Shown here one piece after another: positions 48,375 to 57,596 of a stretch of 64,000 nt of DNA. This DNA comes from Streptomyces sp. DG1A-41 (GTDB taxonomy: Bacteria; Actinomycetota; Actinomycetes; Streptomycetales; Streptomycetaceae), in contig NZ_CP146350.1 of the NCBI RefSeq assembly GCF_037055355.1, positions 6,595,001 through 6,659,000 of the forward strand. The letters run 5' to 3'. The position numbers and the translations under genes are program-made. The notes below the pieces were generated by a model. That model saw nothing but the letters and a program-made list of their open reading frames with translations, was not told the DNA's origin and did no database searches. How positions within the stretch are numbered: the first letter of the stretch is position 1; each line of letters opens with the position of its first letter.

Positions 48375-49520
48375 ATGACGAACAAGACAGACCCCACCGG
48401 TGACGTCCGCCTGACGGGCATCAGCAAGACCTACGGCTCCTTCACCGCCGTCCATCCGCTCGACCTGACCGTCCCGCAGGGCTCCTTCTTCGCCCTGCTC
48501 GGCGCCTCCGGCTGCGGCAAGACCACCACCCTGCGCATGATCGCCGGCCTGGAGGAACCTTCCTCCGGGACCGTGGCGCTGGGCAACCAGGACGTGACCG
48601 CGCTCCCGCCGTACAAGCGGCCCGTGAACACGGTCTTCCAGTCCTACGCCCTCTTCCCGCACCTCGACATCTTCGAGAACGTCGCCTTCGGACTGCGCCG
48701 GCGCGGCCTGAAGTCGGTGAAGAAGCAGGTCGAGGAGATGCTCGACCTGGTCCAGCTCGGTGAGCAGGCCCGTAAGAAGCCGCACCAGCTCTCCGGCGGC
48801 CAGCAGCAGCGCGTCGCCGTGGCCCGCGCGCTGATCAACCACCCCAAGGTGCTCCTCCTCGACGAGCCGCTCGGCGCCCTCGACCTCAAGCTGCGCCGCC
48901 AGATGCAGCTGGAGCTCAAGCGCATCCAGACCGAGGTGGGCATCACCTTCATCCACGTCACGCACGACCAGGAGGAAGCCATGACCATGGCCGACACGGT
49001 CGCCGTGATGAACGCGGGCCGCGTCGAGCAACTCGGCTCGCCGGCCGACCTCTACGAGAACCCGCGCACCACCTTCGTCGCCAACTTCCTCGGCACCTCG
49101 AACTTCATCGAGGCCGAGGTCGGCTCCAAGAGCGGCGACGAGATCGTGCTGAAGGCGGGCGGCGGCAAGCTCGTCCTGCCCGAGGCGCGGTGCGGCGCGC
49201 CCACGGCGACCGGCGGCAAGGTGCTGGTCGGCGTCCGCCCGGAGAAGATCTCCCTCACCCACGCGGACGACGCCGGCGAGATACCCGAGGGCCGCAACCG
49301 CATCACCGGCCGGATCGCCGACTCCAGTTTCATCGGCGTCTCGACGCAGTACGTCGTCGACAGCCCGGTCTGCCCGGACTTCGAGGTCTACGCCCAGAAC
49401 ATCGACCGTGACCCGCGGCTGGTGCCCGGCGCCGAGGTCGTCCTGCACTGGAACCCGGCCCACACCTTCGGCCTGGACGCCGCCCAGGACGTCGACGCCG
49501 GAGTGGAAGAGGCGGTCTGA
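48375..49520 (+). CDS. potA: Polyamine ABC transporter ATPase
   Basis: 381 residues. Walker [19 protein letters not shown]-loop [10 protein letters not shown], signature [15 protein letters not shown], Walker [12 protein letters not shown] and H-loop VTHDQEEAM, followed by a TOBE domain ([20 protein letters not shown]...). It starts 6 bases after potD and overlaps potB by one base. Confidence 0.94.
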   Translation: MTNKTDPTGDVRLTGISKTYGSFTAVHPLDLTVPQGSFFALLGASGCGKTTTLRMIAGLEEPSSGTVALGNQDVTALPPYKRPVNTVFQSYALFPHLDIFENVAFGLRRRGLKSVKKQVEEMLDLVQLGEQARKKPHQLSGGQQQRVAVARALINHPKVLLLDEPLGALDLKLRRQMQLELKRIQTEVGITFIHVTHDQEEAMTMADTVAVMNAGRVEQLGSPADLYENPRTTFVANFLGTSNFIEAEVGSKSGDEIVLKAGGGKLVLPEARCGAPTATGGKVLVGVRPEKISLTHADDAGEIPEGRNRITGRIADSSFIGVSTQYVVDSPVCPDFEVYAQNIDRDPRLVPGAEVVLHWNPAHTFGLDAAQDVDAGVEEAV

Positions 49521-50449
49521 TGTCGACACTGACCGAGGCGCCACCGCCGCTCGCACCACAGGCCCCCGAGCCGAAACCCCCGAAGCGCAGGGGCCGCTGG
49601 ACCCCGTACGTGCTGCTGCTCCCCGGCATCCTCTGGCTGCTGGTCTTCTTCGCGCTGCCGATGATCTACCAGGCCTCCACGTCCGTGCAGACGGGCTCGC
49701 TGGAGCAGGGCTACAAGGTCACCTGGCACTTCGCCACGTACTGGGACGCGCTGTCCGCGTACTGGCCGCAGTTCGTCCGGTCCGTGATGTACGCGGGCAC
49801 CGCGACGATCCTCTGCCTGCTGCTCGGCTACCCGCTCGCGTATCTGATCGCCTTCCGCGCGGGTCGCTGGCGGAACCTGATCATGATCCTGGTGATCGCG
49901 CCGTTCTTCACCAGCTTCCTGATCCGCACCCTGGCCTGGAAGACGATCCTCGCGGACGGCGGCCCGCTCGTCGGCGCGCTCGACACGCTGCACGTCCTGG
50001 ACGTCACCAACTGGCTCGGCTGGACCGCCGGCGACCGGGTCCTCGCCACGCCGCTCGCGGTGGTCTGCGGACTGACGTACAACTTCCTGCCGTTCATGAT
50101 CCTGCCGCTCTACACCTCGCTGGAGCGGATCGACGGCCGGCTCCACGAGGCCGCGGGCGACCTGTACGCACGTCCCTGGACGACCTTCCGCAAGGTCACC
50201 TTCCCGCTGTCGATGCCGGGTGTCGTCTCCGGCACGCTGCTGACCTTCATCCCGGCGGCCGGTGACTACGTCAACGCCGACCTCCTCGGCTCCACGGACA
50301 CCCGCATGGTCGGAAACGTCATCCAGACGCAGTTCCTGAGAGTGCTCGACTATCCGACGGCCGCGGCGCTCTCCTTCATCCTCATGGCGGCCATTCTTCT
50401 CATGGTCACCCTCTACATCCGCAGGTCCGGGACGGAGGATCTGGTCTAA
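49520..50449 (+). CDS. potB: Polyamine ABC transporter permease B
   Basis: 309 residues, coupled to potA. Six helices, starting PYVLLLPGILWLLVFFALPMIY; EAA loop near LHEAAGDLYARPWTTFRKVTFPLSMPGV. Forms the channel with the next gene product, whose start follows directly. Confidence 0.93.
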   Translation: MSTLTEAPPPLAPQAPEPKPPKRRGRWTPYVLLLPGILWLLVFFALPMIYQASTSVQTGSLEQGYKVTWHFATYWDALSAYWPQFVRSVMYAGTATILCLLLGYPLAYLIAFRAGRWRNLIMILVIAPFFTSFLIRTLAWKTILADGGPLVGALDTLHVLDVTNWLGWTAGDRVLATPLAVVCGLTYNFLPFMILPLYTSLERIDGRLHEAAGDLYARPWTTFRKVTFPLSMPGVVSGTLLTFIPAAGDYVNADLLGSTDTRMVGNVIQTQFLRVLDYPTAAALSFILMAAILLMVTLYIRRSGTEDLV

Positions 50450-51250
50450 ATGCCCTTCGTCAACTGGCTGAAAAGAAATCTCGTCGTCATCGCGGGACTG
50501 CTGACGCTCGCCTATCTCCTGCTGCCGAACATCATCGTGACGGTGTTCTCCTTCAACAAACCGAAGGGGCGCTTCAACTACGAATGGCAGCAGTTCTCCC
50601 TGGACGCCTGGAAGGACCCGTGCGGGGTCTCCGATCTGTGCGGCTCGCTGTCGGTCAGCCTCCAGATCGCGTTCTGGGCGACGCTCGGCGCCACGCTCCT
50701 CGGCACGCTCATCGCCTTCGCGCTGGTCCGCTACCGGTTCCGCGCCCGTGGCGCCGTGAACTCGCTGATCTTCCTGCCGATGGCGATGCCCGAGGTCGTC
50801 ATGGCCGCCTCGCTGCTCACCCTGTTCCTCAACATGGGCGCACAGCTGGGTTTCTGGACGATTCTCATCGCGCACATCATGTTCTGCCTGAGTTTCGTGG
50901 TCACGGCCGTCAAAGCGCGCGTGATGTCGATGGATCCCAAACTGGAGGAGGCGGCGCGGGACCTGTACGCGGGCCCGTTCCAGACCTTCGTCCGGGTCAC
51001 CCTGCCGATCGCGGCGCCGGGAATCGCGGCAGGCGCCATGCTCGCCTTCGCCCTCTCCTTCGACGACTTCATCATCACCAATTTCAACGCCGGCTCGACC
51101 GTCACCTTCCCCATGTTCGTCTGGGGCTCGGCGCAGCGCGGAACGCCCGTACAGATCAATGTCATCGGCACGGCCATGTTCGTCGTCGCCGTACTGTTCG
51201 TCCTGGCTTCCATGGCCGTCGGTCATCGCCGCAACAGACAAAAGGCATAA
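50450..51250 (+). CDS. potC: Polyamine ABC transporter permease C
   Basis: 266 residues, ATG immediately after the potB stop. Six helices (VVIAGLLTLAYLLLPNIIVTVFSF and following); EAA loop LEEAARDLYAGPFQTFVRVTLPIAAPGI. Partner of PotB. The oxidoreductase gene follows after 18 bases with GAGGGAG as SD. Confidence 0.93.
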   Translation: MPFVNWLKRNLVVIAGLLTLAYLLLPNIIVTVFSFNKPKGRFNYEWQQFSLDAWKDPCGVSDLCGSLSVSLQIAFWATLGATLLGTLIAFALVRYRFRARGAVNSLIFLPMAMPEVVMAASLLTLFLNMGAQLGFWTILIAHIMFCLSFVVTAVKARVMSMDPKLEEAARDLYAGPFQTFVRVTLPIAAPGIAAGAMLAFALSFDDFIITNFNAGSTVTFPMFVWGSAQRGTPVQINVIGTAMFVVAVLFVLASMAVGHRRNRQKA

Positions 51251-51268
51251 CCTGAGGGAGTTGACATC

Positions 51269-52696
51269 ATGGCCCCGAGCGCCATGAAGCAGCGGTACAA
51301 ATGGATTCGTTCGCTTTCCGACGCCCAGCCGGTCCCGTACTGGCTGGACGACCCCGGCCGGCCTCGCCCCGAACCCGCCCTCACCTCCTCCGAGACCTGC
51401 GATCTGCTGGTCGTCGGCGGCGGCTACAGCGGACTGTGGACGGCGCTGATCGCCAAGGAACGCGACCCGCGGCGGGACGTGGTGCTGGTGGAGGGCCGCG
51501 AGGTGGGTTGGGCCGCCTCGGGCCGCAACGGAGGATTCTGCGCCGCCTCCCTCACCCACGGCCTGCCCAACGGCCTCGCCCGCTGGCCGGAGGAGATCCA
51601 CAAGCTCCAGGAGCTGGGCGCCCGCAACCTCGACGCGATCGAGGCGGCGGTCGCCCGGCACTCCATCGACTGCGACTTCGAACGCACCGGCGAGATCGAC
51701 GTCGCCACCGAGCCGTACCAGGCGGCGCAACTGCGCGACTGGCACGCGGAGACGTCCCGCCGGGGCCTCGCCGAGGACGTCGAGTTCCTGGACGCCGACG
51801 CGGTCCGGGAACAGGTGAACTCACCGACCTTCCATGCGGGCCTGTGGGACCGCAGGGGCGTGGCGATGCTGCACCCGGCGAAACTGGCCTGGGGCCTGAA
51901 GCGGGCATGCGTGAAGCTGGGCGTCCGCGTCTACGAGCACACCCCGGCGCTGACCCTGAAGCCGTACGGCGCCGGCATGGCCGTACGCACCCCCTACGGC
52001 CGGATCCGCGCCCGCCGGGTCGCCCTCGGCACCAACATCTTCCCGAACCTGGTCAGACGCGTCCGCTCGTACACCGTCCCGGTCTACGACTACGCCCTCA
52101 TGACCGAGCCGCTCGGCCCCGCCCAACTGGCCTCGATCGGCTGGAAGAACCGCCAGGGCCTCGGGGACAGCGCCAACCAGTTCCACTACTTCCGCCTGTC
52201 CGCCGACAACCGGATCCTCTGGGGCGGCTACGACGCGATCTACCCCTACGGCGGCCGCGTCCGCGCCGAGTACGACGACCGCCCGGAGACCTACGCCAAG
52301 CTCGCCGGGCACTTCTTCACCTGCTTCCCGCAGCTGGAGGGCGTCCGCTTCACGCACGCCTGGGGCGGCGCGATCGACACCTGCTCCCGCTTCTCGGCGT
52401 TCTTCGGCACCGCCCACCAGCAGAAGGTCGCCTACGCGGCGGGCTACACGGGCCTGGGCGTCGGCGCGACGCGCTTCGGCGCCGAGGTGATGCTGGACCT
52501 GCTGTCCGGCGAGCGCACGGAACGCACGGAACTGCACATGGTCCGCAAGAAGCCCCTGCCCTTCCCGCCGGAGCCCTTCGCCTGGACGGGCATCGCCCTC
52601 ACCAAGTGGTCCCTGGCCCGCGCGGACGCCCAGGGCGGCCGCCGCAACCTGTGGCTGCGCACGATGGACCGGCTGGGGCTGGGCTTCGACAGCTGA
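51269..52696 (+). CDS. FAD-dependent amine oxidase (PuuB/DadA-like)
   Basis: 475 residues. DAO fold: CDLLVVGGGYSGLWTALIAKE (dinucleotide GxGxxG), VGWAASGRNGGFCAASLTHG, and the C-terminal GYTGLGVGATRFGAEVMLDLL. Similar proteins include gamma-glutamylputrescine oxidase. Placed directly after potC, it probably oxidises an imported amine to the aldehyde used by the ABALDH gene upstream. The exact substrate is inferred from context. Confidence 0.86.
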   Translation: MAPSAMKQRYKWIRSLSDAQPVPYWLDDPGRPRPEPALTSSETCDLLVVGGGYSGLWTALIAKERDPRRDVVLVEGREVGWAASGRNGGFCAASLTHGLPNGLARWPEEIHKLQELGARNLDAIEAAVARHSIDCDFERTGEIDVATEPYQAAQLRDWHAETSRRGLAEDVEFLDADAVREQVNSPTFHAGLWDRRGVAMLHPAKLAWGLKRACVKLGVRVYEHTPALTLKPYGAGMAVRTPYGRIRARRVALGTNIFPNLVRRVRSYTVPVYDYALMTEPLGPAQLASIGWKNRQGLGDSANQFHYFRLSADNRILWGGYDAIYPYGGRVRAEYDDRPETYAKLAGHFFTCFPQLEGVRFTHAWGGAIDTCSRFSAFFGTAHQQKVAYAAGYTGLGVGATRFGAEVMLDLLSGERTERTELHMVRKKPLPFPPEPFAWTGIALTKWSLARADAQGGRRNLWLRTMDRLGLGFDS

Positions 52697-52826
52697 ACCG
52701 GCGGGTGTGAGACGGTTCACTCCAATGAGGGGCCGGAACCCGCGTAATGTCCGCAAGGAGACCTCCCTCTCCCTCGTGACGCCCTGCGCGTTCGCGACAT
52801 TCACGAGTGAGAAGGAGGTCTTCCTG

Positions 52827-53281
52827 ATGACCGGTGCGAAGACGGCGGTCGAGTGGCTCTCATCCGTCGCGCCCGATCCCGAGGCCTGCCGCTGGGAGTG
52901 GGAGCGCAACCCGCTCGGGATCGCGCTGCTGCCGGCCGGCAGCGCGTGGGACGTGCTCATCCTGCCCGGCGAACTCGGCTATGCCGCGCTCGACGTGCTC
53001 AGCCGCGTCCTCGACCAGCCGGGCCCCGTCCTCGTCGACTTCGGCGACGCGCGCATGGGGTTCTTCGTGCCGCCGGGCACCGCGGCCCGCTGGCTCGGCA
53101 CGGGCATCCGCACAGCGGGCGCCGGCACCTGGATCGTCGTGCCGTACCCGGGCCGTTCCTCACCCGGCGGAGTCCGCTGGCTCGTCCCCCGGACGGCACG
53201 GGCACCCTGACGGACCCGGCCCTGCTGGAACTGGCGATGCACGAGGCGGCGGCGGGGCTTGCCACGGAGAACGACGATTAG
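52827..53281 (+). CDS. Unrecognised Streptomyces protein, frameshifted
   Basis: About 151 residues if repaired. ATG 52827 with GAAGGAGG 8 bases upstream. MTGAKTAVEWLSSVAPDPEACRW..., then a compact domain (ALLPAGSAWDVLILPGELGY; VLVDFGDARMGFFVPPGTAARWLGTGIRTAGAGTWIVVPYPG). The first frame breaks in the C run at 53186-53190; the next frame continues exactly PPDGTGTLTDPALLELAMHE and stops at 53279. One missing C repairs it. The pattern faintly recalls N-terminal parts of bifunctional primase-polymerase-like proteins; I do not assign a function. Ends overlap the convergent PAP2 gene by 4 bases. Confidence 0.65.
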
Positions 53282-53964
53282 GCCCTACCGCTGGGCTGCA
53301 CGGGCGGCGTCGTCCGCCTGAGGAACAGCCACAGCGACGACAGCAGCACCGCGCACAGACACCAGCTGGCCACCACGTCCAGTGGCCAGTGATAGCCGCG
53401 GCGGACCAGGCCGTAGCTCGCGCCGAGTACGAGGACGAGGCAGGCGGCGACCAGGGCGCGGCGGGCGAGGGGCGGGCCGAGCCGGGGGAGCAGCAGCAGG
53501 GTCGCGCAGCCATAGGCGATGGCGGCCGTGGCGGTGTGCCCCGAGGGGTAGAAGCCGGTTGCGGGAGGGACGGCCGGGGTGCCCGGGCGGTCCGTGAGCT
53601 CCTTGAGCGGGATGATCAGCGCCGGCACCAGGGCCATGAGGAGGGCCGCGGCGGTGACGGGCAGCCACCAGCGGTGCGTGCGGCGGGTTCGCAGGGCGAC
53701 GTATCCGAGGGCGATGGCGAGGACCGGGACCGCGACCTGGACGTTGCCGAGGTCGGAGAGAAACTCGGAGAGACCGTCCGGATGGACGAGGCCGCGGCTG
53801 ACGCGCTCGTCGAGCCGGAGGAGCGGGCCGTCGGCGACGACCTGCCAGGTGATCAGGGCGAAGAGCAGGGCGGGAAAACCGAACAGCAGGGTCAGGGCGC
53901 CCGGGTGTGTTCTCCGCGTCCGCGCGGGGGACGTGGCGCGTTCCTGGTTCGCGGGGATCGGCAT
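53278..53964 (-). CDS. PAP2-type membrane phosphatase
   Basis: 228 residues from ATG at 53964 (MPIPANQERATSPAR). Five or six helices; the phosphatase motifs are KELTDRPGTPAVP (KxxxxRP), FYPSGHTATAA (PSGH) and RRGYHWPLDVVASW (SRxxxxxHxxxD variant). Dephosphorylates phosphatidate-like lipids or undecaprenyl diphosphate at the outer face. Divergent from the acyltransferase gene. Confidence 0.88.
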   Translation of the reverse strand: MPIPANQERATSPARTRRTHPGALTLLFGFPALLFALITWQVVADGPLLRLDERVSRGLVHPDGLSEFLSDLGNVQVAVPVLAIALGYVALRTRRTHRWWLPVTAAALLMALVPALIIPLKELTDRPGTPAVPPATGFYPSGHTATAAIAYGCATLLLLPRLGPPLARRALVAACLVLVLGASYGLVRRGYHWPLDVVASWCLCAVLLSSLWLFLRRTTPPVQPSGRA

Positions 53965-54021
53965 GGGGCACAGCTTGGCACGAGCGCAGACGTCCACTCG
54001 CCGCCCCTTGCGGAGGATCAC

Positions 54022-55820
54022 GTGAATCACCCGTCCCACGACGACGGCCACTTCGACCACTGCCCGTGGCTCTTCGCCGAGCAGGCCTCGGACGGTCAGC
54101 GCACGGCACAGGAGCAGCGGCAGAAGCGGCTGCTCGGGGAGCGGGGTCGGGAACGGGGTCCGTACGGCTCGGTGAGCACTGCTTCGTCGCGGAGACGGCC
54201 GCGGTGTACCCGGACGTCCTGCACCTGGGCGACCACTCGTACATCGCGGCCCATGCCTACGTCACCGGCGACATACGCGCGGGTGCCGACTGCACGATCA
54301 ATCCCTTCACGGTGGTGCGCGGCACCGTCACCCTCGGGAACGGAGTGCGTATCGGCGCCCACAGCTCGTTGCTCGCCTTCAACCACGGGACCTCGCCCGA
54401 GCTGCCGGTTCATCAGCAGCCCGTCACCAGCCGCGGGATCACGGTCGGCGACGACGTGTGGATCGGCTCCCACGTGGTCGTCCTGGACGGCGTCACCATC
54501 GGCGACCACTGCGTCATCGGCGCCGGCGCGGTCGTCACGAAGGACCTGCCCGCGTGGACGGTGGCGGCCGGCAACCCGGCCCGACGGATACGCGACCGCC
54601 GGGAGGCGCGCGGGGCGGCACAACACGCGGGGGTGTCGGGCGGTGTGGCGCCCGGTGGTGCGGCATCGGGTGTTGAGGCATCCGGTGTCGCTGCATCGGG
54701 CAGTGAGGCACCGCACCCCGCCCCGGAGCCGTCGGCCCTCGCCGGTGAACTGTCCGCCTTCGCCGCCACCGCCCGCGCACAGGCCGCCGACCTGCTCGAC
54801 CACTGCCGGCAGCCCGGCACCGGGCGGTACGTCGACCGGCCCGGCACCGAGCCGACCGTGCGGGCGCACTGCGACGCCGTCGAGATCGCCGAGCTGCTGC
54901 TCGGGGAAGCGCCGCCCCACCTGTCCGCAGCCGAGCACGCGGCACGGCTGCGGGCGCTCCAGGACCCCACCACCGGACTGGTCCCCGAGTACGGCGCGGC
55001 ACCGCCGGTCCCCGGCCCGGCCGGGCTGCCGGGGGACGGGGCCTCGGCCTATCACGTGCTGTGCGTCGGCTACGCGCTGGACCTGCTCGGCAGTTCCTTC
55101 GCCCACCCGGTCCACACGGTGCGCACCACCACGGCGGACCAGCTGGTCCGGCACCTGGCCGGGCTGCCCTGGCGCGATCGTGCCTGGCACGCCGGGGCGT
55201 GGGTCGACTCCTGGGCCACCGCCGCGCACTGGAACCTGCGCCTCGGTACGGAGGCTGCCGCGCCCGGGGCGCTGGAGGCGCTGTTCGGCTGGATGCACAC
55301 CCATGCCGATCCCTGGACGGGCATGTGGGGCTCTCCCACCCCCGACTCCGGGCGCCTCCAGATGGTCAACGGCTACTACCGGCTCACCCGCGGCTCCTTC
55401 GGCCAGTTCGGCCTGCCCGTACCGTACGCGGAGCGCGTGATCGACACGGTCCTCGACCACGCTCGCGACCCCCGCCACTTCTCCCCGGGCCGCGAGAACG
55501 CCTGCAACGTCCTGGACGTGATCCACCCCTTGTGGCTCTGCGCCCGGCAGACCACCCACCGCGCCGAGGAGGCCCGCTCCTGGGCGGCGACCCAGCTCAC
55601 CGCCGCCCTGCGCCGCTGGCACCCGGGCCGGGGCTTCCCCTTCGGCCCCACCCCCGACGGCACCGGCCCGGGGCGTGAACCCGGCCTCCAGGGCACGGAG
55701 ATGTGGCTCGCCATCGTCTGGCTGCTCGCGGATCTCGTCGGCCTCGCGGACGTCCTGGGATACCGCCCCCGAGGAATACACCGCCCGGAACCGGCCCTGC
55801 CCGCCGAAGGAACGGCATGA
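54022..55820 (+). CDS. Hexapeptide acyltransferase fused to a helical-barrel domain, frameshifted
   Basis: About 600 residues. From GTG 54022 (VNHPSHDDGHFDHCPWLFAE) the frame runs to LLGERG and then shifts; the other frame resumes as GSGTGSVRLGEHCFVAETAAVY. One G is missing from the runs at 54136-54146. Residues about 45-195 are a left-handed beta-helix transferase (VTGDIRAGADCTINPFTVVRG, GDDVWIGSHVVVLDGVTIGDHCVIGAGAVVTKDLP). An Ala/Gly/Ser linker follows, then about 370 residues resembling an alpha/alpha toroid (YHVLCVGYALDLLG; GWMHTHADPWTGMWG; FSPGRENACNVLDVIHPLWL). Possibly a sugar-modifying bifunctional protein; the substrate is unknown. Confidence 0.72.
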
Positions 55821-55827
55821 TTCCCGC

Positions 55828-56157
55828 TCACGGAATGGCTTCGATCCGCTCCAGATTTTCCTCGCCCCATTCACCGAGGGGCGCCATCGCCGCGTTGAGG
55901 GAACGGCCGAAATCGGTCAGCGAGTACTCCACCTTCGGCGGCACTTGATGATGCGCTTCGCGGTGTATGAGACCGCTGTGCTCCATCTCCCGGAGCTGAA
56001 GGATCAGCATCCTTTCGCTGATTCCGGCCACGGCCCGCCTCAACTCCCCGAAGCGTAACGGCCCCTCACCGAGCGAGAACAGAATCAGACCCTTCCACTT
56101 TCCGCCCATGACGGCGATGGCGGCGTCCAGTCCGCACGTATAGGTGCGCTTCGTCAT
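55828..56157 (-). CDS. HxlR family transcriptional regulator
   Basis: 109 residues: MTKRTYTCGLDAAIAVMGGKWKGLILFSLGEGPLRFGELRRAVAGISERMLILQLREMEHSGLI. A winged-helix HxlR protein with the usual N-terminal Cys that can sense redox or electrophiles. Divergent from the imine-reductase-like gene, which is its likely target. Confidence 0.92.
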   Translation of the reverse strand: MTKRTYTCGLDAAIAVMGGKWKGLILFSLGEGPLRFGELRRAVAGISERMLILQLREMEHSGLIHREAHHQVPPKVEYSLTDFGRSLNAAMAPLGEWGEENLERIEAIP

Positions 56158-56183
56158 TCGGCCCTCCCACGAACAAGAATGTC

Positions 56184-56208
56184 AGTACCCGAGGAAAATG
56201 TAGGTACT
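56184..56208. promoter_or_regulatory. HxlR operator candidate
   Basis: AGTACC (56184-56189) and GGTACT (56203-56208) form an inverted repeat with a 13-base centre, between the HxlR gene and its divergent neighbour. GTAC half-sites are common for this regulator family. Confidence 0.55.
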
Positions 56209-56270
56209 TGAGGGAATGTACGCGATCACCCAGCATGGATTTCCCGTACGGAGAACAAGGGAGAGAAAAC

Positions 56271-57164
56271 ATGGCTGGGGACAACCGCACACCGGTCACC
56301 GTCGTCGGACTGGGCTCGATGGGCCGGGCACTGGCGGGGGCGTTCGTGACGGCGGGGCACCCGACGACCGTCTGGAACCGCACCCCGGGCCGGGCCGGGC
56401 CGTTGGTGGACCAGGGGGCGCTGCACGCCGCGTCCGTCGCGGACGCGGTCGCGGCGAGTGGACTGGTCGTCACCTGCCTGACCACCTTCGAGGACACCCG
56501 CGCGGCACTGGAACCGGCCGCCGGGGTGTTACGGGGCCGGGCTCTCGTCACACTGAACAGCGGCTCCCCGGCCGGCGCCCGTGAGACGGCCGCGTGGGCC
56601 ACCGCGCACGGCGCCCGTCTGCTCGCCGGGGCCGTCAAGAACGTGCCGTCGGCCGTGGGGAAGCCGGACACCCTGCTCTACTACAGCGGGGACAAGGCCG
56701 TCTTCGACGAACACGAGAGGACCCTGAGAGTGCTGGGCGGCGACACCGTCCATCTCGGGGAGGAGCCCGATCTCGCCGCGCTGTACGAGATGGCGGTGGG
56801 TGCGATGCTGCTGCCCGCGCTCGTCGGCTTCTTCCAGGGGGCCGCCGCCGTCCAGGCGCGCGGGCTGCGGGTGGACTCGATGGTGCGGTTCGCCGGCAAG
56901 TGGCTGGACATGATCAAAGCGCTGCTGCCCGTCTACGCCGCGGAGATCGACAGCGGTGCCTACGGCGATGCCGCCAGTTCGGTGAACCTCTTCCTCGCGG
57001 GCGCGGTCCATGACGACGACCTGAGCGAGGAGACGAACGTCGACACCACCTGGCTGGCCCCCCTGCACGACCTCGTGCGACGGGCGGCCGAGGCGGGTCA
57101 TGGCGAGCACAGCATCTCGGCACTGACGGAAGTGCTCAGGAAGCCGCCGCACAGCGTGGCGTAG
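56271..57164 (+). CDS. NAD(P)-binding 6PGDH/imine-reductase-like oxidoreductase
   Basis: 297 residues from ATG 56271 with GGGAGAG 6 bases upstream. Rossmann motif VVGLGSMGRALAGAF; LNSGSPAGARETAAWATAHGARLLAGAVKNVPSAVGKPDTLLYYSG is the NAD_binding_2 region; the C-terminal helices (ALYEMAVGAMLLPALVGFFQGAAAVQ) are as in imine reductases. It reduces a small imine or carbonyl; which one is unknown. Likely controlled by the HxlR protein. Confidence 0.87.
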   Translation: MAGDNRTPVTVVGLGSMGRALAGAFVTAGHPTTVWNRTPGRAGPLVDQGALHAASVADAVAASGLVVTCLTTFEDTRAALEPAAGVLRGRALVTLNSGSPAGARETAAWATAHGARLLAGAVKNVPSAVGKPDTLLYYSGDKAVFDEHERTLRVLGGDTVHLGEEPDLAALYEMAVGAMLLPALVGFFQGAAAVQARGLRVDSMVRFAGKWLDMIKALLPVYAAEIDSGAYGDAASSVNLFLAGAVHDDDLSEETNVDTTWLAPLHDLVRRAAEAGHGEHSISALTEVLRKPPHSVA

Positions 57165-57354
57165 AGGGAGGTCGGCCGCCCCGGAACAGGGGGGGTGGTT
57201 CCGAGGCGGCCGTCCGGACCGGAACGTCGCGCGCCCCGGGGGGTTTGGGGCGGGCGACTGTCCGATCGGTGAGGAGATCCAGAGCCTCAGGCTCCGGTTG
57301 TGTGCGCGAGGGCACGACCAGGTCGAAGCTGGGGAGGCCCCGGCCTGATGTCAC
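57136..57354 (-). CDS. Doubtful small ORF in the gene-poor gap
   Basis: 72 residues from GTG at 57354, overlapping the end of the oxidoreductase on the other strand. Composition is Pro/Arg-rich with no motif, and the frame crosses the terminator at 57173-57212. The gap 57165-57593 otherwise holds only that terminator, GC-rich spacer and the short duplication at the gabT end. Listed because nothing else explains the space; probably not a gene. Confidence 0.15.
   Translation of the reverse strand: MTSGRGLPSFDLVVPSRTQPEPEALDLLTDRTVARPKPPGARDVPVRTAASEPPPLFRGGRPPSTPRCAAAS
57173..57212 (+). terminator. Terminator after the imine-reductase-like gene
   Basis: CGGCCGCC-C-CGGAAC (57173-57187) pairs with GTTCCG-A-GGCGGCCG (57198-57212): 14 pairs with one internal mismatch and a 10-base loop, 9 bases after the stop. 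Confidence 0.85.
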
Positions 57355-57560
57355 CCACAGTCCCCTGTGGGCGGGGGTGTATCTCTCATCTGGGTAGAAC
57401 CTACGACAGGGGCTGGGCGGAGGACAGGCCGCAGGGCCTGCTGTCATCCACCTCGCACACCTTCTTCACACGCTCTGCCGCTCGCCGCCCCGGTAGCGGA
57501 ACCGGAGCGGCTCACCTGCCCCGATGGCGGCTCAGATGCGCGCGATCCGGCGCCGGGGCG

Positions 57561-57596
57561 GATGCGAAGCCGACGTCAGATGCGAAGCCGACGTCA
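57561..57596. repeat. 18-bp tandem duplication at the gabT stop
   Basis: GATGCGAAGCCGACGTCA occurs twice in a row (57561-57578 and 57579-57596). The second copy ends with the gabT stop codon (TCA on this strand, 57594-57596). The duplication is therefore in the 3' untranslated region and does not change the protein. Confidence 0.8.
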
